Below are positions 1 to 4,598 of a stretch of 5,132 bases of DNA, in pieces. The stretch spans positions 1-5,132 of the forward strand of contig JAJYNF010000245.1 of assembly GCA_021786455.1 (NCBI GenBank), given 5' to 3'. How positions within the stretch are numbered: the stretch's first letter is position 1; each line of letters opens with the position of its first letter. Origin of the DNA: Acidobacteriota bacterium. GTDB taxonomy: Bacteria; Acidobacteriota; Terriglobia; UBA7540. The translations under genes were made by a program, and so were the position numbers. The notes beneath the pieces were generated by a model. That model worked only from the letters and a program-made list of their open reading frames with translations, made no database searches and was not told the DNA's origin.

Positions 1-101
1 GGGGAAAAAGAGCGTCGCGGTTACCAAAGAACTTGCGACGGGAAAAAGAGCGTCGCGGCTACCAAAGAACTTGCGACGGGGAAAAGAGCGTCGCGGTTAC
101 C
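1..101 (+). repeat. Tandem repeat of about 38 bp (family A), three copies
   Basis: Three near-identical units start at 1, 40 and 78. The first has 39 bases, the second 38, and the third is cut short at about 100 by unrelated sequence. Each unit has an A-rich spacer, CGTCGCGG, then (T/C)TACC, then AAAGAACTTGCGAC. Across the unit boundaries GCGACG (35-40, 73-78) can pair with CGTCGC (51-56, 89-94) over a 10-base purine loop, so the array can fold into successive hairpins. The window opens inside a unit, so more copies may lie upstream. The same arm and CTACC tail recur singly at 968, 1006 and 4553. No open frame of interest is seen here. The array lies just upstream of the first gene. Confidence 0.9.
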
Positions 102-131
102 GGCGGGACGAATGGCTGAAAGGAATGAGAG

Positions 132-617
132 ATGAGCTTTACAACGGTGGACGCGGTGGCGGCGCACTATCCGGGGTTTCAGCGGGGAGTGGCGAATCAG
201 AACCCGGCGGACATCGAAATTCAGGGATGGATTGACAATCAAGCCGCGCGGATCACGGCGCTCACGACGGCGAGAGGCTACGACCTGACGAACTTGAGCA
301 CGACGAACCCGTCGGCTTACGCGGTGCTCTCGATGATGAATGAGATTGGGGCGGCGGCGGATTTGGGCGACGCGCTCTACTCGATGCTGGGGCCGGGGTC
401 GCCGGCGGCTGGCTGGGCCAATCCGAATACGCTGCGGAAATCTTACGAAAACATGCTGGCGGAGCTGAACCAGGGCGCTTACGACAAATTGTTCGTCAGC
501 TTGGCGCGAACGGGCGACGTTTATCCGGAGTTCGGCGGCATTGCCGGACAAGAAACCGACCCCAACGATCCAGAAACCAACCTGAACGTGGCGTTCCGCA
601 AAAACGACGTTTATTGA
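132..617 (+). CDS. Phage head-tail connector-like protein (gp6-like adaptor)
   Basis: 161 residues. The probable role is the adaptor ring that joins the portal to the tail-completion proteins; this is inferred from position and general sequence pattern. The N-terminus (residues 1-16, ending HYPGF) begins like gp6-type connectors, which often start with a short strand and a 'yP.F' motif. Next comes a helix with WIDNQAARITALTTARGY (33-50) and a second helix with MMNEIGAAADLGDAL (68-82), the Asn-x-x-Gly-Ala-Ala pattern common in these small helical proteins. The tail (about 130-161) is acidic and polar. There is no signal peptide or membrane segment. The ATG is preceded by AAAGGA (119-124) at 7 bases, and no better start is seen. 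The stop codon overlaps the ribosome site of the next gene, so the two are probably co-translated. It could also be another small neck protein. Confidence 0.62.
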   Translation: MSFTTVDAVAAHYPGFQRGVANQNPADIEIQGWIDNQAARITALTTARGYDLTNLSTTNPSAYAVLSMMNEIGAAADLGDALYSMLGPGSPAAGWANPNTLRKSYENMLAELNQGAYDKLFVSLARTGDVYPEFGGIAGQETDPNDPETNLNVAFRKNDVY

Positions 618-627
618 GGAGGATTCG

Positions 628-960
628 ATGGCAGCAACATTGAACTTGATTTCACTGACCGACGATTTGCTGGTGGATGAGCGGGGAGGAACGCCTCGAA
701 TGCAATCGTTTGTGGCGGCGGGGCTGACGGGGGGAGCGTCGAACGCGGTGCCGCACGGGCTGCCGCGAGCGCCGCGGCGCGCGTGGTTTACGGCGGTGGG
801 CAACGCCACGCTGGGCGCGCCACCGAGCCTCGATACATCACAGGGCAGCGCCGACCCGACGGGACTCTTGCCGGGCGGCAAGCTCGGCTATGACGCGACG
901 AATGTTTACATCTTCGCGCCCACGGGCGTGACGGCGGTGATGGTTCATCTCGAGTGGTAG
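628..960 (+). CDS. Small phage structural protein, beta-type, function unknown
   Basis: 110 residues. I do not recognise a named family with certainty. The pattern is a beta-rich small domain: a strand around 26-34, a Gly-rich turn, then VPHGLPRAPRRAWFTAVG (41-58) and a final pair of strands TNVYIFAP (91-98) and AVMVHLEW (103-110). A central 'HGL.R.P..a' followed by late 'a.n.yi...g.t......e' strands is seen in small beta-sandwich proteins of phage necks, collars and fibre tips. It lies between the connector and the completion protein, where a decoration, head-closure or neck accessory protein would fit. The start is well supported by GAGGAGG (616-622) five bases before the ATG, overlapping the previous stop. 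The gene ends at TAG 958-960, and a family A hairpin follows directly. Confidence 0.6.
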   Translation: MAATLNLISLTDDLLVDERGGTPRMQSFVAAGLTGGASNAVPHGLPRAPRRAWFTAVGNATLGAPPSLDTSQGSADPTGLLPGGKLGYDATNVYIFAPTGVTAVMVHLEW

Positions 961-1035
961 GAAGAACCCGCGACGGAAACAACACCGTCGCGGCTACCAA
1001 GGGACCCGCGACACGAAGAACAGTGTTGCGGCTAC
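961..1035 (+). repeat. Pair of family A stem-loops between genes
   Basis: Two hairpins lie side by side. The first has arms CCGCGACGG (968-976) and CCGTCGCGG (985-993), a perfect 9-bp stem with an 8-base loop. The second has arms CCGCGACAC (1006-1014) and GTGTTGCGG (1023-1031), again 9 pairs with an 8-base loop, one pair being G-T. Both are followed by CTACC. Two positions of the stem differ between the hairpins on both arms, so pairing is kept. No T-run follows, so these do not look like ordinary intrinsic terminators. The second stem ends 17 bases before the next start codon, with the AAGG ribosome site (1039-1042) just beyond it. Confidence 0.88.
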
Positions 1036-1048
1036 CTGAAGGCTGATT

Positions 1049-1597
1049 ATGGTTCCGACGTATCAAGCGCAATTCGTCAAGCCGCTGGTGGATCAGTTGA
1101 TCGCCATCTTGCAGCGCGATCAGCAAGCGGCGCTCAACATCGTAAACGCGACGCGGCCATCGAACCGGGCGCTCGTTCCGTTTACGGCGTTTTACAAGGA
1201 AGCGAGCGCGGTGCAGAACTGGCCGGCGGCGGTGGTGGCGGCGCCCAAAACCGTCTTCGATCCGAACGCCGATATGGCGCTGCGCTCGGAGACCGTGCAG
1301 TTGATCTGCTCACTGGCGATTATCGGAACGGACCCGGAATGGCTGGCCGAGGACGCGATGGATTACGTTCACGCGGTGGACATCGTGCTGACGTCGGCGC
1401 CGATGTCGGACTTCTACCTACAGCTTCCCATCGCGCTCTCCACCGCGCCGAGCGGAACCACGACGGGATTGAGCGCCACGAGCCACATCAAGGACCTGCG
1501 GATTGTGAGCCACGACCTGGGAGAACTGACGCGGCGCGGCGGAACGCTCACGCGGAGCGCGCAGATCGAGTTTGTGGTGCAGATGGACGAGCAATGA
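1049..1597 (+). CDS. Tail completion / tail terminator-like protein
   Basis: 182 residues. The likely role is to cap the head-facing end of the tail tube or close the neck. This is inferred from its place directly before the tube protein and from overall pattern, not from a diagnostic motif. The N-terminus has a helix (6-32, FVKPLVDQLIAILQRDQQAAL). A mixed region follows, with hydrophobic strands around 80-94 (ETVQLICSLAIIG) and a helix around 97-116 holding DPEWLAEDAMDYVHAVDIVL. The C-terminal strand (171-179, AQIEFVVQM) resembles the last strand in terminator-type folds. The start ATG has AAGG (1039-1042) six bases upstream. The gene is separated from its neighbours by repeat-filled gaps on both sides (88 and 218 bases). 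Other neck proteins of the gpU/gp10 type remain possible. Confidence 0.55.
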   Translation: MVPTYQAQFVKPLVDQLIAILQRDQQAALNIVNATRPSNRALVPFTAFYKEASAVQNWPAAVVAAPKTVFDPNADMALRSETVQLICSLAIIGTDPEWLAEDAMDYVHAVDIVLTSAPMSDFYLQLPIALSTAPSGTTTGLSATSHIKDLRIVSHDLGELTRRGGTLTRSAQIEFVVQMDEQ

Positions 1598-1610
1598 CAA
1601 AGCCAAGCGG

Positions 1611-1639
1611 TCTCACGCAAAGGCGCAAGGGCGCAAAGA
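1611..1639 (+). repeat. Family B interspersed repeat, copy 1
   Basis: After a CTCA lead, three 8-base units follow: CGCAAAGG, CGCAAGGG and CGCAAAGA. Read in one frame it gives LTQRRKGAK, a peptide seen as a false coding product in many bacterial genomes that carry this kind of repeat. It lies 13 bases after the stop of the completion protein gene. Confidence 0.85.
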
Positions 1640-1656
1640 TGGGTCGAGAGAGCAGC

Positions 1657-1675
1657 CTCACGCAAAGGCGCAAAG
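1657..1675 (+). repeat. Family B interspersed repeat, copy 2 (short)
   Basis: CTCA followed by CGCAAAGG and CGCAAAG, about two units. It is a direct copy of the repeat 46 bases upstream and is followed by a GGAGCAGGCGAA segment that resembles the sequence after copy 3 (GGGGCAGGCGAA, 2661-2672). The match extends past the 8-base units, so the repeated element is longer than its core. Confidence 0.8.
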
Positions 1676-1728
1676 GGAGCAGGCGAACAGTTCGGAAAAG
1701 ACCGGCGGTCCCTTCCTGCATCAGGGCA

Positions 1729-1790
1729 AGCTGCGACCGCAGCTACAGGGAAAAGCCCACGGCATAGGAACGATGCCGAGGCTACCAATG
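1729..1790 (+). repeat. Diverged family A stem-loops before the tube gene
   Basis: Two structures occur. AGCTGCG (1729-1735) and CGCAGCT (1738-1744) form a near-complete palindrome followed by AC. Further on, CCACGGCAT (1757-1765) pairs with ATGCCGAGG (1773-1781) across a 7-base loop, 8 pairs with one A-A mismatch, and is followed by CTACCAA as in the clear family A copies. The stem bases differ from the common copy but stem length, loop length and trailing motif are retained. The remainder of the 1598-1815 gap shows no gene. Confidence 0.68.
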
Positions 1791-1815
1791 CGGCGGGTGC
1801 TACAGAGGAGGAAAC

Positions 1816-2589
1816 ATGGCAACGGTGGACGTAACGAAAATTCATCAAGGGCCGGGGATGCTTTGGATGAAGGTGGCGCGGCCGCTGACCGGCAAGCGGC
1901 TGCTGATTGATTCGACGGGGACGCCGGTGACGGTTCCGTGGGCGGCGACGACGGCCTACGCGCTCGGGCAGCAGATTACGGACGCGAACGGAAACATCGA
2001 GCAGGCGACGGTGGCGGGAACGTCGGGGGCGACGGCGCCGGCCTGGCCGACGACGCTGGGCGCGACGGTCTCAGACGGCAGCGTGACGTGGCAACTGGTG
2101 GAGATCGGCTCGAACGTTTTCGCCGGAGCGACGACGGGCGCAGCGACGGTGGGACTCGCGCCGAAGCTCGAAGAGGTGAGCGTGGACCAGGTGGCGGGGC
2201 CGGTGGACGTCATCATGACGGCTGAGGCCGCAACGATGGAGCTGACGATGATGCAATCCGATCTCGCCAACTTGCAGAACTTCATCACGCACGGCAGCTA
2301 CGCGACAGGAATTGATCCGGGCTTGCCGACGGGCGAACAGAATTACGAGGAAATCGCCTTTGGAGGCATTCTGCCGGTGCCGCGCGTGTCGGTGGCGGTG
2401 ATCTCACCGCGGCGGAACGCGCCGAGCAAATTCGTGGTGAGCCAGCTCTACCAGGCCTATCAGGCGGAGGCGATCGCGCTGCCGCTCCAGAGGGCTAAGG
2501 AAACTACGTACAAGGTCAAGCTCACCGGGCTCGCCGATCCCACGCGGCCGGCGGGCGATCAGGTGGGAAAGATTTATCGGCAGCTCTAG
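1816..2589 (+). CDS. Major tail tube protein with an inserted domain
   Basis: 257 residues. The probable role is the tube subunit that polymerises around the tape measure. The core is split. Residues 1-38 hold the first strands (GPGMLWMKVARPLTGKRLL). The region from about 101 to 257 continues with TTGAATVGLAPKLEEVSVDQ, then a strand, helix and strand order around 128-160 (AEAATMELTMMQSDLANLQNF), and ends with YKVKLTGLAD near 232, a pattern I associate with phage tube proteins. Between them, about 41-97, sits a separate module: W42, TAYALGQQI, then AGTSGATAPAWPTT, SDGSV and TW near 91-92. This resembles CBM5/12-like inserts in phage tail proteins. The ribosome site GAGGAGG (1805-1811) lies four bases before the ATG. 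Position before the chaperone and tape measure genes supports the call. A less likely alternative is another neck or tail protein. Confidence 0.68.
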   Translation: MATVDVTKIHQGPGMLWMKVARPLTGKRLLIDSTGTPVTVPWAATTAYALGQQITDANGNIEQATVAGTSGATAPAWPTTLGATVSDGSVTWQLVEIGSNVFAGATTGAATVGLAPKLEEVSVDQVAGPVDVIMTAEAATMELTMMQSDLANLQNFITHGSYATGIDPGLPTGEQNYEEIAFGGILPVPRVSVAVISPRRNAPSKFVVSQLYQAYQAEAIALPLQRAKETTYKVKLTGLADPTRPAGDQVGKIYRQL

Positions 2590-2613
2590 TCGCGCAAGGG
2601 GATTGACGCCGGG

Positions 2614-2622
2614 CCGTCGCGG
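2614..2622 (+). repeat. Lone right arm of a family A hairpin
   Basis: CCGTCGCGG occurs here exactly as in the right arm of the hairpins at 985 and 4570, but no matching left arm is found just upstream, and no CTACC follows. It looks like a remnant of a family A element, 25 bases after the stop of the tube gene, close to family B copy 3. Chance occurrence in GC-rich DNA cannot be excluded. Confidence 0.4.
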
Positions 2623-2634
2623 GAACGAAAAGCC

Positions 2635-2661
2635 CTCACGCCAAGACGCCAAGGCGCGAAG
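2635..2661 (+). repeat. Family B interspersed repeat, copy 3
   Basis: CTCA followed by CGCCAAGA, CGCCAAGG and CGCGAAG, three 8-base units. It is followed by GGGCAGGCGAAGAGCAGA, which shares a tail with copies 2 and 4. Just beyond it AGAGCA (2672-2677) and TGCTCT (2681-2686) form a small 6-bp stem with a three-base loop and an A-run. The rest of the gap to 2799 shows no gene apart from a possible upstream start of the next frame. Confidence 0.82.
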
Positions 2662-2787
2662 GGGCAGGCGAAGAGCAGATTGCTCTAAAAAGCATCAGCA
2701 CGAGGAATCGCGAGCGAGGAGAATTGTTTGGAACGCCGTTCGTGGAATAAGTTACGCGCACGTGGGAGCTTGATCGGGCGACTCCAC

Positions 2788-2793
2788 AGGAGG
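2788..2793 (+). promoter_or_regulatory. Ribosome binding site that fixes the chaperone start
   Basis: AGGAGG lies six bases before the ATG at 2800. The same frame is open further up, with a TTG at 2728 that also has GAGGAG (2716-2721) upstream, but the 24 extra residues are basic and low in family-like pattern. The consensus site and ATG make 2800 the better start. Confidence 0.75.
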
Positions 2794-2799
2794 TCGAAG

Positions 2800-3270
2800 A
2801 TGTCGGAGCGAAAAGGGAACGGGATCGCCAGCGCGGCGGATTGGCGGGCGGCTGCCGAGGCGGATCGGCGGGCTCGCGCGGAACGATTGACGCTGCCGAG
2901 TGGGGCGACGATTTTGGCGGCGCGGCCCGAGCCGATGGAGTGGGTGATGGCCGGGCGACTGCCGCAGCGACTGCTGACGGCAGCGGTCGAGGAAAGCTCG
3001 GGCAGCACGGCACGCGAGATGACGAGCGAAGAAATTCTAGAACTGGCGCGGTTTGCGGCGCGGCTGGTTGAGGCCAGCGTCATCGAGCCGGCTATCGGCG
3101 ACGGGCCGGGCGAAATTCCGATCGCCGAACTTCCCGCCGACGACTGCGCCTTTATTTTTGAGTGGGCGTGCCGGGCGCTGGGCGAGCCGGAGGGCTCGAC
3201 GACTCGGTCGCGGCGGGGGGCGAAGGCGGAGGTGTCGAGCGAAAAGCTCGAACGGTTTCGTTCGCGGTGA
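2800..3270 (+). CDS. Phage tail assembly chaperone (G-like)
   Basis: 156 residues. The likely role is to bind the tape measure protein and recruit tube subunits during tail assembly; it is not expected in the mature particle. The call rests on position, between tube protein and tape measure, and on pattern: a charged helical N-terminus, then LTLPSGATILAARPEPMEW (30-48), AGRLPQRLL (51-59), an EEILELARFAARLVEASVIEP helix-strand segment (77-97), and IAELPADDCAFIFEWA (108-123). 'LPSG', a 'G.lP' turn and a late 'D..fif.Wa' motif are common in chaperones of this class. The C-terminal 25 residues are low complexity. A second frame, offset by +1 (equal to -2), is open past this stop and codes for a conserved-looking tail, as in the G/GT systems. 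A longer form starting at TTG 2728 is possible but less likely. Confidence 0.66.
   Translation: MSERKGNGIASAADWRAAAEADRRARAERLTLPSGATILAARPEPMEWVMAGRLPQRLLTAAVEESSGSTAREMTSEEILELARFAARLVEASVIEPAIGDGPGEIPIAELPADDCAFIFEWACRALGEPEGSTTRSRRGAKAEVSSEKLERFRSR
3215..3270 (+). other. Candidate programmed frameshift zone between chaperone frames
   Basis: The chaperone frame ends at TGA 3268-3270, while the frame one base forward is open across this zone and on to 3469. Two slip points are visible. At 3256-3259 the codon TTT is followed by C, so a Phe tRNA could move from TTT to TTC (+1), giving ...EKLERF-VRGEQF.... At 3215-3220 there is a run of six G, where a Gly tRNA on GGG (3217-3219) could move back two bases and still pair. 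The first leaves the more natural joined protein. Whether any shift takes place cannot be told from sequence; a separate start at 3278 is the alternative. Confidence 0.4.
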
Positions 3271-3277
3271 ACAATTT

Positions 3278-3469
3278 TTGTTGCTGGCCATCGCGGCGGA
3301 GAAATTCGGCTGCCGACCGAGCGAGATGATTCGGCTGCGCGATCCGGTGGTGGCGCTGGATTTGGATTTGGCGGCGGCAGCAAGGCTGCTCGAAAGAGAA
3401 AGCGAGGCGGCCAACGAATGGATAGATGGCGAAATCGAACCGCAACGCGCGATGGAAATTTGTTGGTGA
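3278..3469 (+). CDS. Second tail assembly chaperone frame (T-like)
   Basis: 63 residues if begun at TTG 3278; the coding frame itself is open further upstream. The peptide has AIAAEKFGCRPSEMIRLRD (4-22) followed by VALDLDLAAAARLLERE (25-41) and an acidic end. A 'fgc.PSEm..l.dp..a.dld.A' pattern is familiar from small chaperone proteins or chaperone extensions encoded just before tape measure genes. It is read either by frameshift from the preceding gene, giving about 222 residues in all, or as its own coupled gene: GGTGA (3266-3270) could serve as a ribosome site seven bases before the TTG and overlaps the upstream stop. Use of TTG and the EQF residues just upstream that fit the motif favour the frameshift. 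The end and frame are more certain than the start. Confidence 0.52.
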   Translation: MLLAIAAEKFGCRPSEMIRLRDPVVALDLDLAAAARLLERESEAANEWIDGEIEPQRAMEICW

Positions 3470-3494
3470 ACGGGATTGCCGCGGGGAAAACAGC

Positions 3495-3522
3495 TCTCAC
3501 GCAAAGGCGCCAAGGCGCGAAG
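3495..3522 (+). repeat. Family B interspersed repeat, copy 4
   Basis: TCTCA followed by CGCAAAGG, CGCCAAGG and CGCGAAG, three 8-base units, followed by AAAGCAGA. It lies 25 bases after the T-like frame ends and directly ahead of the 15-bp inverted repeat. Like the other three copies it is oriented with the genes. Confidence 0.85.
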
Positions 3523-3529
3523 AAAGCAG

Positions 3530-3566
3530 ATTCCTTGGGCCGATCAAGTACATCGGCCCAAGGAAT
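3530..3566. repeat. Perfect 15-bp inverted repeat (stem-loop)
   Basis: ATTCCTTGGGCCGAT (3530-3544) pairs without mismatch with ATCGGCCCAAGGAAT (3552-3566) across the 7-base loop CAAGTAC. It is the strongest hairpin in the window and lies between the chaperone frames and the tape measure gene. No T-run follows on the + strand and no matching run precedes it, so a plain intrinsic terminator is not supported. It may reduce or stabilise transcripts, be a protein-binding site, or belong to the end of the family B element. The rest of 3567-3638 is free of recognised features apart from CGGAT/ATCCG at 3612-3623. Confidence 0.9.
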
Positions 3567-3638
3567 GACGCGAACGGGGATCGGCGCGACGGCGAGGAAA
3601 TTGTGAGCGGGCGGATCCATCCGACGGAAAAGTGAGTC

Positions 3639-4547
3639 ATGGCTGACGAGGCGACCAAGCTGCTGTTTAACATCGGGCGCGATCCGGCGGGCGCAGAAGA
3701 AAACGTTCGGCGGTTCCGCGAGAACTTCAAGGGGAGCCTGGCGGAGATGGGCGTGGACGTGTCGCAGTGGGCGCAACAGAGTCATCGCCATTTCACCGTG
3801 GTGACGGCGGCGCTCGAAAACCTGACGCGGAACGCGCAGCGAGGATACGGGCCGCTGGGGGAGACGCTGCGGCAGTTCAACGGCCAGATGCGGCAGACGG
3901 TGAATTACGCGCACACGGCGGCGCCGGCTTTCACCGATCTCGAGCTGCGCATGATGCAGATTCGGCGCGCGACCGAGATGTCGGGAATTTCACTCCTGAA
4001 GTTCTCTCAGGCCATGGGCACGAGCGTGGCGCAGGCCATCGTCTATGGCAACTCGATTGGCGCGGCGATGGAGAAGGCGCTGAAGGCGACCTTGGCCTCG
4101 ATTGGCGCACAGGCGCTGGTGCACGCGATCTATGAAACCGCGGTCGGCTTCGCGGACCTGTTTTGGAATCCGCCGGCAGCAGCGGCAGCGTTTGAGTCCG
4201 CGGCGCTTTTCTATGCCGTCGCGGGCGCGGCAGCGGGATTGGGCGCGGCGGTTCCTGGCGGAAAAGGCGGAGGGCGCGGCGGCCATGCTGGGCTGTTCGG
4301 ACCGCACGGCCGGCATGAGCATCGCATGGGCGAATACGGTGGCGAGTCGAGCGGAGAATACGCGGGCGGCGGAGTCTCGCCTGGACTTGCACCGGGCGCG
4401 ATGGGGCCGTCACTGGTGGTGAATCTCCACATTGATGGGCGGCAGGCGGCGACGGCGCTGGTGCCTTCAATTTCAGACGCCGTGCGCAGCGGCAGCGTTA
4501 ATCTGCACGCGACGACGGTTGAGCGCGGAGCGCCGGTTGGGCACTGA
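3639..4547 (+). CDS. Tail tape measure protein, short
   Basis: 302 residues. It is expected to sit inside the tail tube and set its length. The N-terminal half (about 1-165) is largely helical and charged, with Gln, Ala and Glu (AQQSHRHF, NLTRNAQRGY, LRQFNGQMRQT). From 145 to about 205 comes an Ala-rich hydrophobic stretch (ATLASIGAQALVHAIYETAV, then FADLFWNPPAAAAAFESAAL), the kind of NPPAAAA-F-SAAL region found near the C-terminal third of many tape measures. Residues 206-257 are a Gly/His-rich linker. The end has SLVVNLHIDGRQAATALVP (258-276), typical of the C-terminal part. No peptidase or lysozyme domain is present. Most tape measures are two to five times longer; at roughly 0.15 nm per residue this would give a tail near 45 nm. 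The ribosome site is weak (GTGAG, 3632-3636). It follows the chaperone genes, as expected. Confidence 0.72.
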   Translation: MADEATKLLFNIGRDPAGAEENVRRFRENFKGSLAEMGVDVSQWAQQSHRHFTVVTAALENLTRNAQRGYGPLGETLRQFNGQMRQTVNYAHTAAPAFTDLELRMMQIRRATEMSGISLLKFSQAMGTSVAQAIVYGNSIGAAMEKALKATLASIGAQALVHAIYETAVGFADLFWNPPAAAAAFESAALFYAVAGAAAGLGAAVPGGKGGGRGGHAGLFGPHGRHEHRMGEYGGESSGEYAGGGVSPGLAPGAMGPSLVVNLHIDGRQAATALVPSISDAVRSGSVNLHATTVERGAPVGH

Positions 4548-4583
4548 AGAACCCGCGACGGAAACAGCACCGTCGCGGCTACC
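4546..4583 (+). repeat. Family A stem-loop after the tape measure gene
   Basis: Arms CCGCGACGG (4553-4561) and CCGTCGCGG (4570-4578) form a perfect 9-bp stem with an 8-base loop AAACAGCA, followed by CTACC. Its flanks begin GAAGAAC inside the stop codon, and the whole element differs from that at 961-998 by a single loop base (A to G). It ends about 20 bases before the next start. The purine-rich GAGGGG (4584-4589) that follows may act as the ribosome site. Confidence 0.9.
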
Positions 4584-4598
4584 GAGGGGCGGGGTTCG

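Noticed and set aside
1..101. CRISPR array
   Set aside because: The units are direct repeats in tandem with no unique spacers between them.
21..881. Long open frame of 286 codons on the minus strand
   Set aside because: It lies opposite the connector and small-protein genes, is very rich in Arg with no recognisable domain, and crosses the repeat array. Its openness follows from the GC-rich third positions of the + strand genes.
968..993. Intrinsic terminator
   Set aside because: The hairpin is strong, but no T-run follows and the next tail gene continues in the same direction.
1339..1767. Plus-strand frame with LTQRRKGAK-type peptides
   Set aside because: The peptide is the translation of family B repeats joined to a shifted reading of the completion gene. 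Such peptides are a known annotation artefact.
3053..3277. Upstream part of the T-like frame (ATG at 3053)
   Set aside because: It overlaps the chaperone gene by over 200 bases and encodes an Arg-rich peptide; only the part after about 3257 looks like selected protein.
2685..3914. Open frame of 409 codons on the minus strand
   Set aside because: It runs through two chaperone frames, family B copy 4 and the inverted repeat, and into the tape measure gene. The peptide is Arg/Ser/Pro-rich without a fold signature; the + strand genes have good starts, ordering and family-like patterns.
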